Positions 44,201 to 50,442 of a DNA stretch of 64,000 bases are shown here, one piece after another; position 1 is the stretch's first letter; each line of letters starts with the position of its first letter. Where the stretch lies: NCBI GenBank assembly GCA_017302015.1, contig JAFLEE010000008.1, positions 38,782-102,781 on the forward strand. Direction: 5' to 3'. A model generated the notes under the pieces. The model worked only from the letters and a program-made list of their open reading frames with translations. It had not been told where the DNA came from and did no database searches. Source of the DNA: Spirochaetota bacterium. Its GTDB lineage: Bacteria; Spirochaetota; UBA12135; COTS27; JAFLEE01. The position numbers and the translations under genes were made by a program.

Positions 44201-44975
44201 CTTGAAGCCCGACGCCCCGGTCTTCGCCGCCACGGGCTTCCGAGCGATCCCGGTGGAGGAGATCGGGCTCTACGCCGATCCACTTCGCGCCTCGTGGCCG
44301 GTGGAGAGCCGCCCCGTCTCGCTCCGCGATTGGCGGGAGACCGTCGGCAAAGTGAAGATCCAACCCCATCCCATGGCGCCGCTGGCGGTGAAGAAAATCA
44401 CGGCCGCGCCGTCCCTCGACGGCAAGGCGGCCGCGGGCAAATGGCCCGGGGAGGGCCTCAAATTGAAGGAGACCCCCACGCGGGAAGCGATCAAGGGCGC
44501 CCCCGCCGCCGCCTGGATCGCCCATGACGGGAAGACCCTCTTCGTCGCCGTGCGCGTCCCCCTCGCCGACAAATCCAAAATGAAGGCGGGGAAAATCTGG
44601 GGCCAGAACGACGGCCTCGAGATCTGCCTGCGCGACGAGAATAACCTCGCCGTCGGCCAAAGATCCCCCACGTTCGTGCTCCAGGGCTTCACCGGGGGCG
44701 AGTTCCAGGGCGCCGGCCACCCCGATGAAGACGCCCAAAAAGAGAATAAGGCCCTCGCCCAGGCCAGCCGCTACGTCGCCGCCGTGGGGAGCGACGCCTG
44801 GACCTGCGAGTGGGCGATCCCCTTGGAAGGCCTCGGGTTGAAGTACGCGGCCAAGCTGCGCCTGCAATTCAATATCGGGATTCGACGGACCGACACCGAC
44901 GATTGGATCGCCCTCGCCGGCGCCATGGGGGCCAATTTCCAATTGGATAACGCGGCGGTGCTGGTCTTGGAGTGA
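41217..44975 (+). CDS. Giant secreted LamG / helical / parallel beta-helix / CBM9-like protein 3
   Basis: The 1252-residue product has a good SD (GAGGAG) and a signal peptide (1-21). The LamG domain (about 24-240, LLLHWSFDEGSGETTRD) is followed by an alpha-helical TPR-like insertion (about 250-355, AARAEFSKAL and ARAEYEKIQ) not found in the other two. The beta-helix runs from about 375 (VWVAPDGNDGNEGS; LARWPN near 528) to 1030, and the CBM9-like domain from about 1060 to 1252. It starts 87 bases after protein 2 and no clear promoter is visible in the gap, so it is probably in the same transcript. Extracellular polysaccharide binding and processing is inferred. Confidence 0.8.
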   Translation: MTRRFPALLALVLLVASAPAAPVDQDLLLHWSFDEGSGETTRDSSPNGLVGRMKAAWAEDGIGKAARFDGTGGAIVSTALPEDKRFGKSSWTFLAWVKPSQFTIDDKQNQRRIFAYGKYPDAYLVIDINGSGQVINYFCYKNEAGKVVSAGGGASARLALGEWAQIAFVCDREANQIRIYINSQPQGETDLPNGWAGDFSLTSEFTVGSGWHNYMGLMDEVKIWRRAVAKEEVRSEFNALKGGFKISESAEAASIDLRETLKESLAAGSKAWAAGKLAAARAEFSKALATKGAPEGWRSYVHLRLAQSFASEKNFPMARAEYEKIQKEAAYPEVHRTEAAELAQEMDRLSKGLPARDPAASRTRIPVMERFAGQVWVAPDGNDGNEGSQAKPVASLQKAQELLRALKAKTVGGALAVTLKPGEYKITKPLVLTGGDSGSEKSPIVWRAEKPGTAVLYGGARIRDWKFVSDRAVLDRLPAESRGKVMVTDLKAQGISQYGELKVRGFGQPPSPPTLELYFNGKAQTLARWPNAGFVPLKKLVDGGKVEAQQPSIIEYDSDRHARWTKAEEPWLFGYFKYLWADATIKVTAINPGDKTLTMAQAYKYGGTGMENKQGIIYYAFNLLEEIDQPGEWYLDRGRGLLYFYPPADLSRSQVELGMFDGTVISLDQVSYVRLEGLTLDLARFNGIQIVDGTHNLVAGCTVKRMAGNGVSILGGSDSGLFGCDLHTLGRRAVELIGGDRATLARGRHFVENCSLHDFGRIDRTYTPAIQLEGVGNRVAHNLMYDCPSSVMRIEGNDHLIEFNQVHSAVQESDDQGAMENFRNPTYRGVVFRFNQFSHNGKTGSETAMHGQAAIRFDDAISGMLVYGNIFYRSANGHFGGVQINSGRDNLIDNNIFADCKQGVSGGWNSGNSVWKMIREGKKPADFYTDKRYLDRYPAIARMMEEPGMNAVWRNLFWRCGKVVTGNRATLDLMENAVYTNGDPGFVDAEKGDFRLKPDAPVFAATGFRAIPVEEIGLYADPLRASWPVESRPVSLRDWRETVGKVKIQPHPMAPLAVKKITAAPSLDGKAAAGKWPGEGLKLKETPTREAIKGAPAAAWIAHDGKTLFVAVRVPLADKSKMKAGKIWGQNDGLEICLRDENNLAVGQRSPTFVLQGFTGGEFQGAGHPDEDAQKENKALAQASRYVAAVGSDAWTCEWAIPLEGLGLKYAAKLRLQFNIGIRRTDTDDWIALAGAMGANFQLDNAAVLVLE

Positions 44976-44979
44976 AACG

Positions 44980-45211
44980 CTAGCGCGCCAGGCCCGGATC
45001 CGGCGTGAGTTCGGTGAAGAACGCCCGGTGGCGGGCCGGCTCGAGTTCCATCCCCGAGGACGAGAGCGCCGCCCGAAGGCGACCGATCTCCAGGGCGGAA
45101 AACGCCGCGCACCCGTCCATCGCCGCCAGGGCCGCCGGCGGTGCCGCCCCCGCAGACGACCAGATCGCACGCATAGGCTTTGTGGGGTTTCTCGGCAAGC
45201 AATTCCGGCAT
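44980..45211 (-). pseudogene. FAD-dependent oxidoreductase remnant with large internal deletion
   Basis: On the minus strand, ATG at 45211 opens with MPELLAEKPHKAYACDLVV followed by CGGGTAG, the typical beginning of FAD-dependent oxidoreductases common in PVC-type genomes. The frame is then lost. A second frame continues with ALEIGRLRAALSSSGMELEP and HRAFFTELTPDPGLAR before a stop at 44980-44982, which looks like a genuine C-terminal end. A normal family member has several hundred residues between these parts, so the gene has lost its middle. It is divergent from the AraC gene at 45361, which may originally have regulated it. Confidence 0.6.
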
Positions 45212-45284
45212 GGGGCGCTCCCGCCGAGGGCCATCCGCCCGGTCGGCATGAAGGAAGCATCGTCCATGGGCGCCCATGGAATGG

Positions 45285-45352
45285 TCATTTTTTAGACATC
45301 CAAAATCAATTTTTAAGACAAATTGGCGCTATTCCATGAATATCACCATACT
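45285..45352 (+). promoter_or_regulatory. AraC gene promoter with tandem half-sites 21 bp apart
   Basis: TCATTTTTTAGACA (45285-45298) and TCAATTTTTAAGACA (45306-45320) are near-identical direct repeats 21 bp apart in an AT-rich patch. They precede a weak promoter TTGGCG (45323-45328), 18-base spacer, CATACT (45347-45352). Transcription would begin about two bases before ATG 45361, so the mRNA may be leaderless. Confidence 0.5.
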
Positions 45353-45360
45353 TAGACGAC

Positions 45361-46185
45361 ATGATGCTCGACCCCTTCCTGAAATCCCAGCCCGCACGCT
45401 ATCGGCACGAACTCCCGTCCTGCGAGGCGTCCTATTGGATCTTCGTCCGTGAGGGGCGCTTGCACCTGGAGACGCCGGGGGGACGTTGGGCCGCCGGTGG
45501 CGGGATGGGGGTGGTCCTTCCGAAAGGCTCGAAGGCGACCTTATGGACGGGCGAGCGCCGGGGCTACCGCGGGGTGAGCCTCACGGTGCTGGGCGAAACG
45601 GGGGCGCCCGATAGGGCGCGGATCCTCCCCCTGAGCGAAGAACTCCGCATGCTCGTCGATCTGCTCCACAGCGCGCTCTCGCGGCCCGGGGAGCGCTCCG
45701 TCGTCTACCTCCGCCATCTCGCCAGCGCCCTCCTCCTGGCGGCCCGCGGGCGAACGGAAGATTCCTCCGAGGGCGATGCGCCCTCTTACGCCCAGCATGT
45801 CGTTTCCCGCATGGAAGGGGCCCTCACGGCGAGCGTCTACGGCGGCCAGGATCTCGGACCCCTCTTGGGCGGGCTCGGCCTCTCCCCCAGGCAATGCGCG
45901 CGGCTTTTCGAAGCCCGCCATGGGTGCTCGCCGAAAGCCTGGCAACTCCGCCTCAAACTCGCGGATGCCAAACGTTGGCTCTCCGATCCCGACACCCATG
46001 TGGGCACCGTGGCCGCGGAACTCGGTTTCGCCTCGCCCCAGCATTTCGCCGCCTTCTTCCGCAGGCAGACGGGCCAAACCCCGCGGGCATGGCGGTCGAA
46101 CCCGGACCGCCCGGAGGGCGCCCGCTCCAAGCAGGGCGGGGCGCGCCCCGGCGGTGTTTCCGCGGGAGAGCCCCCGCATACCTAG
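45361..46185 (+). CDS. AraC-family transcriptional regulator
   Basis: A 274-residue regulator with a reduced cupin-like N-terminus (about 10-85) and an AraC DNA-binding domain (about 140-245, LGPLLGGLGLSPRQCARLFE then FASPQHFAAFFRRQTGQTPRAW). It ends in a disordered Arg/Gly-rich tail. No Shine-Dalgarno precedes ATG 45361; ATG 45364 is equally possible. The gene opposite is a decayed flavoprotein, so this regulator may have lost its main target. Confidence 0.88.
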   Translation: MMLDPFLKSQPARYRHELPSCEASYWIFVREGRLHLETPGGRWAAGGGMGVVLPKGSKATLWTGERRGYRGVSLTVLGETGAPDRARILPLSEELRMLVDLLHSALSRPGERSVVYLRHLASALLLAARGRTEDSSEGDAPSYAQHVVSRMEGALTASVYGGQDLGPLLGGLGLSPRQCARLFEARHGCSPKAWQLRLKLADAKRWLSDPDTHVGTVAAELGFASPQHFAAFFRRQTGQTPRAWRSNPDRPEGARSKQGGARPGGVSAGEPPHT

Positions 46186-46248
46186 GGCCGCCGGTGTGGA
46201 GAGCGATCGGTAATAGCGACCGCGTGACGGGGCGATCGCCGCGGCGCC

Positions 46249-46734
46249 TCAGCCGCCGCCGTGGGCCAGATAAGCCTCGACGGAAAGCAGGTTATTGCCG
46301 GCTTTCTTCGTGATGGCGAGTTTCGACTCGGCGGTCGCGATCTCTTCCACCTGCTCCTGCACGAACCATTGGAGGAATTGCTGGGCCGAATGGCATTTTT
46401 CGGAGAGGGCGAGATCGACGAGGGCGTGGATCTGATTCGTGGTGCGCACTTCGGCGTCGTAGGCCGACTGCACGGCCTCGAGGGCGTTGGCGAACTTGTT
46501 CTGGGGGGCGCTCGTCGCCTGGATCTCCACCGCGGCGCCGCTATCGATCAGGAACTTGGTGAAACGAGAGGCGTGGTCGCGCTCTTCCTCGGCCTGCTTG
46601 GCGTAGAAGCCGGCGAGCAGGCGCAGATTCTCGACGGAGAAATAATTGGCGATGGCGGTGTACTGCAGGTAATTGCTGTACTCCTGGGTGATCTGGCGGT
46701 TGAACGCTTGGACGACTTTTTCGGTGATGAACAT
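46249..46734 (-). CDS. ftnA: Ferritin
   Basis: The 161-residue four-helix-bundle protein has ferroxidase ligands Glu18 (TQEYSN), Glu51 and His54 (EEERDHA), plus the later Gln/Glu motif (FVQEQVEEI). Length and sequence fit bacterial FtnA: oxidation of Fe(II) and storage of iron inside a 24-mer. I chose ATG 46734 because it starts the ferritin fold; the longer frame contains the promoter. It is transcribed alone from a consensus-like promoter with a leader of only about 13 bases. The C-terminus is short and glycine-rich. Confidence 0.93.
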   Translation of the reverse strand: MFITEKVVQAFNRQITQEYSNYLQYTAIANYFSVENLRLLAGFYAKQAEEERDHASRFTKFLIDSGAAVEIQATSAPQNKFANALEAVQSAYDAEVRTTNQIHALVDLALSEKCHSAQQFLQWFVQEQVEEIATAESKLAITKKAGNNLLSVEAYLAHGGG

Positions 46735-46753
46735 GCTGCCCCCGTGGTGGAGG

Positions 46754-46782
46754 ATTATAGAGGGGATCGATCCTCGGGTCAA
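46754..46782 (-). promoter_or_regulatory. Ferritin promoter
   Basis: Minus strand: TTGACC (46782-46777), 17-base spacer, TATAAT (46759-46754). The spacer contains the palindrome GAGGATCGATCC, a possible regulator site; no Fur box could be recognised. Confidence 0.75.
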
Positions 46783-47003
46783 CCGTGGATGCCGTCGGCG
46801 CCCCTTTTCGGGGCCGGTGCCCGTTGGGAATGGGCGCGAGGCCGACTCCTGGAGGACCCGCCGGAAAGCGCCTCCCACCATTGATTTTCCCCGCGTCCGG
46901 GTTAGATTCCACGGGGGCCTCCGCCGGGGGCCCCGGGGCCCGGAGGGCCCCGAGAAGACGCCGCGGCACGAGGCCGCGAATGGGCGCTTCCCCGGAGATC
47001 CCG

Positions 47004-47597
47004 ATGATCCGCATCCTACCGTTCCTGCTCTTGGCCGCTTCCATCGCCTCGGGCCAGTCCCTCGTGGGCAAGGCCGCCCCGGCCTTCAGCCTGAAGGACA
47101 GCGCTGGCAAAACCAGGAGCCTGGCCGAGTTCAAGGGCAAGTACATCGTCCTCGAGTGGTACAACAAAGATTGCCCCTTCGTGCGCAAGCATTACGACGG
47201 GGGCCATATGCAGGGGCTCCAAAAAGCCTGGAAGGAGAAGGGCGTCATTTGGCTCTCGATCGTCTCCTCCGCCGCCGGCAAGCAGGGCCACCTCGCCCCC
47301 GCCGAGGCCCAGGCCCTCCTGGGAAAATCGGTGTTCTCCGAGGCCATCCTCCTCGACGCATCCGGCGCCGTCGGCCGCGCCTACGGGGCCAAGACGACCC
47401 CCACCATGGTCATCATCGACCCCAAGGGCGTCGTGGCCAGTATCGGCGCCATCGACGACCGGCGCAGCGCGAAGGTCGAAGACGTTCCGGGGGCCCTCAA
47501 TTACGTCTCCGCCAACCTCACCGCGCTCCTCGCCGGGAAGGCCGCGCCCCACCCCGACACCCCGTCCTACGGGTGCGGCGTGAAATACGCGGACTGA
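47004..47597 (+). CDS. Exported thioredoxin-like redoxin (AhpC/TSA family)
   Basis: The 197-residue product has a signal peptide (1-17), then a redoxin fold with VGKAAPAFSLKDSAGK and EWYNKDCPFVRKHY containing Cys57. The usual second active-site Cys of thioredoxins is absent from this motif, and a C-terminal Cys191 in SYGCGVKY may be the resolving partner. This subgroup with CPFVRKHY and a C-terminal GCGVKY is widespread and probably acts as a periplasmic thiol peroxidase or reductase. ATG 47004 follows CGGAGA. No partner gene is adjacent. Confidence 0.88.
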   Translation: MIRILPFLLLAASIASGQSLVGKAAPAFSLKDSAGKTRSLAEFKGKYIVLEWYNKDCPFVRKHYDGGHMQGLQKAWKEKGVIWLSIVSSAAGKQGHLAPAEAQALLGKSVFSEAILLDASGAVGRAYGAKTTPTMVIIDPKGVVASIGAIDDRRSAKVEDVPGALNYVSANLTALLAGKAAPHPDTPSYGCGVKYAD

Positions 47598-47737
47598 CCC
47601 TGCGGCTCGGCGAACGAAGCCCTGATCGCGACCTCCCGGTCTTTTCCATACGGGGCGTCAAGGACTTGGAAGACCCCGAGGGCCACGGTCCCCGACGACG
47701 GGTTTCCCAATCGGTCTGCGCCGTGGGCTCTCCTGGT

Positions 47738-47765
47738 TTGACTGATTCGCGTACGAGGCTATAAT
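47738..47765 (+). promoter_or_regulatory. Promoter of the cyclase-domain gene
   Basis: TTGACT (47738-47743), 16-base spacer, TATAAT (47760-47765), followed by CCCCCC. The predicted leader to ATG 47885 is about 113 bases; I recognised no riboswitch in it. Confidence 0.75.
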
Positions 47766-47884
47766 CCCCCCGGATCGCGAGATCCAAAACTGCCGAACGG
47801 GGTCCTCGGGCCCCCAGGTCGGCGAGGCTTCCATTTTCTGGCGGACTTCGGGCCGTCGACACACGTTCACGAATAGGAGCGCCC

Positions 47885-48412
47885 ATGCCTTCCATGATCC
47901 CCCGCCGGGAATCCCGGCTCATCGCCTTCCTCGACCTCACCCAATTCTCCCGGGCCGTGCACGGCCTGGAACCCGAGGCGGTCTTCGCCTTCCTGCAGGA
48001 TTATTACGCCCAGGTCGCCGCGGAGATCGGGCCGTCCGGGGGGCGCATCATCAAATGCATCGGGGATGCGCTCCTTTGCGATTGGCCCGAGGCTTCGGTG
48101 GATGCCGGGGTCCGCGGCCTCCTCGACCTCCGCGACTTCGTCGCCGCTTCCATGAAGAAGCGGGCGAAGCCCTGCAAGCTCGACGTGAAGGCCCATTTCG
48201 GCGAAGTGGCCGTGGGACCCATGGGCGCGCCGGGCGAGGAACGGGAGGATGTCATCGGCGAGACGGTCAATATCGCCGCCATGCTCAAATCCGCGGGGTT
48301 CGCCGTGACGGCCGAAGTCTTCCGCAAGCTCAAACCCGAGACGCGCAAACTCCTCAAGAAGCACACCCCGCCCATCACCTACATCCCCCTGGAAGACCCC
48401 CATCGGGACTAG
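47885..48412 (+). CDS. Stand-alone class III nucleotide cyclase homology domain, catalytically atypical
   Basis: The 175-residue protein is a single class III adenylate/guanylate cyclase domain. Metal-binding aspartates are Asp17 (AFLDLTQFS) and Asp61 (KCIGDALL), with Lys57 at the base-recognition position. The transition-state motif reads VIGETVNIAAML: Asn129 is present, but the arginine four residues later is Met133. It has no sensor or membrane part. It may be a cyclase with altered activity or a degenerate regulator. It has its own strong promoter, and terC begins 93 bases downstream. Confidence 0.85.
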   Translation: MPSMIPRRESRLIAFLDLTQFSRAVHGLEPEAVFAFLQDYYAQVAAEIGPSGGRIIKCIGDALLCDWPEASVDAGVRGLLDLRDFVAASMKKRAKPCKLDVKAHFGEVAVGPMGAPGEEREDVIGETVNIAAMLKSAGFAVTAEVFRKLKPETRKLLKKHTPPITYIPLEDPHRD

Positions 48413-48416
48413 AACC

Positions 48417-48460
48417 CCGATCCCTGCGCGCTCCGATGCCCGCGCGGGGAGAGGGACCGG
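48417..48460 (+). other. GC-rich stem-loop between cyclase and terC genes
   Basis: CCGATCCCT (48417-48425) pairs with AGGGACCGG (48452-48460) with one mismatch, and CGCGC (48427-48431) pairs with GCGCG (48442-48446) inside. It could end the cyclase transcript or act as a 5' structure for terC. It does not match the yybP-ykoY manganese riboswitch consensus that often precedes terC. Confidence 0.4.
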
Positions 48461-48505
48461 CAACCGATGAAACCCCGTTTGAATGAAGTGTAAAAGGATG
48501 AAGCC

Positions 48506-49513
48506 ATGATGATCACCGTCTGGATCGGTTTTCTCGCGTTCGTGCTCCTGCTCTTGGCGCTGGATTTGGGCGTCTTCCACCGTACGGCGAAGGAAGTGCA
48601 CCCGAAGGAGGCCTTGGCCTGGTCCGCGGTCTGGATCGCGATCGGGCTTTCGTTCGCGGTGTTCGTCTTCTTCGGCTACGAGAACAAGTGGTTCGGCATG
48701 GGCACCGGGGTCGACCCCGTGGACGGCGTCGTCAACGGGGGCGCCGTCGCCACGGAGAAGTACCTGACGGGCTACGTGGTGGAAAAATCACTGAGCATCG
48801 ACAATATCTTCGTGATCGCCATGCTCTTCTCCTTCTTCGCCGTGCCGGGCCGCCTGCAGCACCGCGTGCTGTTCTGGGGCGTCTTGGGGGCCCTGGTGAT
48901 GCGCGGCCTGATGATCGTCGCCGGCGCCCGCCTCATCGCCGAGTTCCACTGGGTCCTCTACCTGTTCGCCGCCTTCCTCATCCTCACCGCCCTCAAGATG
49001 CTCTTCACGAAGGAGGGGCCCCGCGATCCCAGCCGCAATATCGTCGTACGGATCATCAAGCGCTTCCTGCCCGTCTCGAGCGAGTACCACGGCGACCGCT
49101 TCCTGGTCCGCGGCCCGACCCCCCGCTCCTTCCTGCTCACTCCGTTGGCCGTCGCCTTGATCCTCGTGGAGACCACCGACTTGATCTTCGCGGTCGACAG
49201 CATCCCCGCCATCTTCGCCATCACGGCCGATCCGTTCCTCGTCTTCACGAGCAACGTCTTCGCCATCCTGGGGCTGCGCTCCCTCTACTTCGCCCTGGCC
49301 GGCATGATCCAGAAATTCCGCTACCTGAAGACGGCCCTGGCCCTCGTGCTCCTCTTGGTGGGCTTCAAGATGATCTTCGCGGGGTGGTTGAAATCCGTCC
49401 TCGGCGACCGCTTCAACTTGATCATCCTCCTGGGCGTGCTGGCCATCCTGGCGGGCGGCGTCGTCGCCTCCCTCTACGCCGACCGGAAGGCGGGGACGGC
49501 CCGTGGGAACTGA
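48506..49513 (+). CDS. TerC/Alx-family integral membrane protein
   Basis: The 335-residue protein has about nine transmembrane helices and the TerC acidic motifs: SLSIDNIFV (about 95-103) and TTDLIFAVDSIPA (about 222-234). TerC/Alx proteins export manganese or other metals or assist metallation of secreted proteins, and were first described in tellurite resistance. AAGGATG precedes ATG 48506. The stop overlaps the GTG start of the SDR gene by 11 bases, so those two are cotranslated. Confidence 0.93.
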   Translation: MMITVWIGFLAFVLLLLALDLGVFHRTAKEVHPKEALAWSAVWIAIGLSFAVFVFFGYENKWFGMGTGVDPVDGVVNGGAVATEKYLTGYVVEKSLSIDNIFVIAMLFSFFAVPGRLQHRVLFWGVLGALVMRGLMIVAGARLIAEFHWVLYLFAAFLILTALKMLFTKEGPRDPSRNIVVRIIKRFLPVSSEYHGDRFLVRGPTPRSFLLTPLAVALILVETTDLIFAVDSIPAIFAITADPFLVFTSNVFAILGLRSLYFALAGMIQKFRYLKTALALVLLLVGFKMIFAGWLKSVLGDRFNLIILLGVLAILAGGVVASLYADRKAGTARGN

Positions 49514-50249
49514 AGGCGAAAACGGCCACGGTCGGCCGCTCCAAGACCGCGTCATCCTCGTCACCGGCGCCAGCCGGGGCATCGGAAAAGCCATCGCGAA
49601 GCGCCTGGCCATCGGGGGCGCCCGCCTCGCCCTCGTGGGCCGCGGCCTCCGGGGATTGGAAGAGGCCTCCCGCGAACTCGGGCCAACCGGGGGGGAGGCC
49701 CTCCTCCTTCCCTACGATCTCACCGAGGCCTCCTCCTACCCGCGCATCCTCAAGGCGATCCTCGAACGTTGGGGCAGGCTCGACGCCCTGGTGAATAACG
49801 CCGGCATCGCCGAGACGGCCCCCTTCGAATCGGAGACCCCCGACGCGTGGGATCGCCTCCTGGCCGTCAACGCCCGGGCCCCCTTCTTCCTCACCCAGGC
49901 CGTCCTCCCCGAACTCCGCAAAACGAAGGGGCGCATCGTGAACATCGCCTCGGTCGTCGCCCACACCGGCTATGCCCAGCAGGCGGCCTATTCGGCCTCC
50001 AAGCACGCGCTCTTGGGATGGACGAAGGCCCTCGCCCGGGAACTCGTCTCCGACGGGGTGCGCGTGCACATTATCGCCCCCGGGGGCGTCGCCACCGAGA
50101 TGGTTTCGCGCATGCGCCCCGATATCCGCCCCGAAGAACTCATCCAGCCCGAAGAGGTGGCCGAGGCGGTGGCGTACCTGCTTTCCATGAACGGCCGGGG
50201 GGTGGTGGATGAGATCCAATTGCGCCGCGCGGATAAAACGCCTTTTTAA
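49503..50249 (+). CDS. Short-chain dehydrogenase/reductase (classical SDR)
   Basis: The 248-residue enzyme has TGASRGIG (about 21-28), NNAG (about 98-101), a catalytic serine in NIASVV and Tyr-x-x-x-Lys in YSASK. It belongs to the 3-oxoacyl-ACP reductase-like classical SDRs, but the C-terminus gives no specific substrate. GTG 49503 lies inside the end of terC in another frame; the first 14 residues are poorly conserved in character, so the functional start could be later. Confidence 0.9.
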   Translation: MGTEGENGHGRPLQDRVILVTGASRGIGKAIAKRLAIGGARLALVGRGLRGLEEASRELGPTGGEALLLPYDLTEASSYPRILKAILERWGRLDALVNNAGIAETAPFESETPDAWDRLLAVNARAPFFLTQAVLPELRKTKGRIVNIASVVAHTGYAQQAAYSASKHALLGWTKALARELVSDGVRVHIIAPGGVATEMVSRMRPDIRPEELIQPEEVAEAVAYLLSMNGRGVVDEIQLRRADKTPF

Positions 50250-50288
50250 GGCGCCATCCGCTTTCCCTCCTCTACAGAGAAGATAAAG

Positions 50289-50331
50289 AAATAAATTTTA
50301 TTTTGTTTAGGTTGGAAACATATGATACTCT
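50289..50331 (+). promoter_or_regulatory. AT-rich palindrome and promoter upstream of the DUF4091-like gene
   Basis: AAATAAA-T-TTTATTT is a perfect palindrome at 50289-50303. TTGTTT (50303-50308), 17-base spacer and TACTCT (50326-50331) form a possible promoter; an overlapping TATGAT at 50321-50326 is an alternative. The patch stands out from the GC-rich surroundings and may be an operator or UP element. Confidence 0.5.
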
Positions 50332-50442
50332 AGCGGAAGACCGCCAACCCGGGCCGAAATCGCCGGCATCCTCCCGCGGGGAATGCCAAGATCTCGCACG
50401 GCGCGACGGGAACTTCCCCACGCCACGCGAACAGGAGTTGCC

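Noticed and set aside
48413..48505. Possible manganese (yybP-ykoY) riboswitch before terC
   Set aside because: The leader is short and lacks the conserved riboswitch sequence elements; only an unrelated GC-rich stem is visible.
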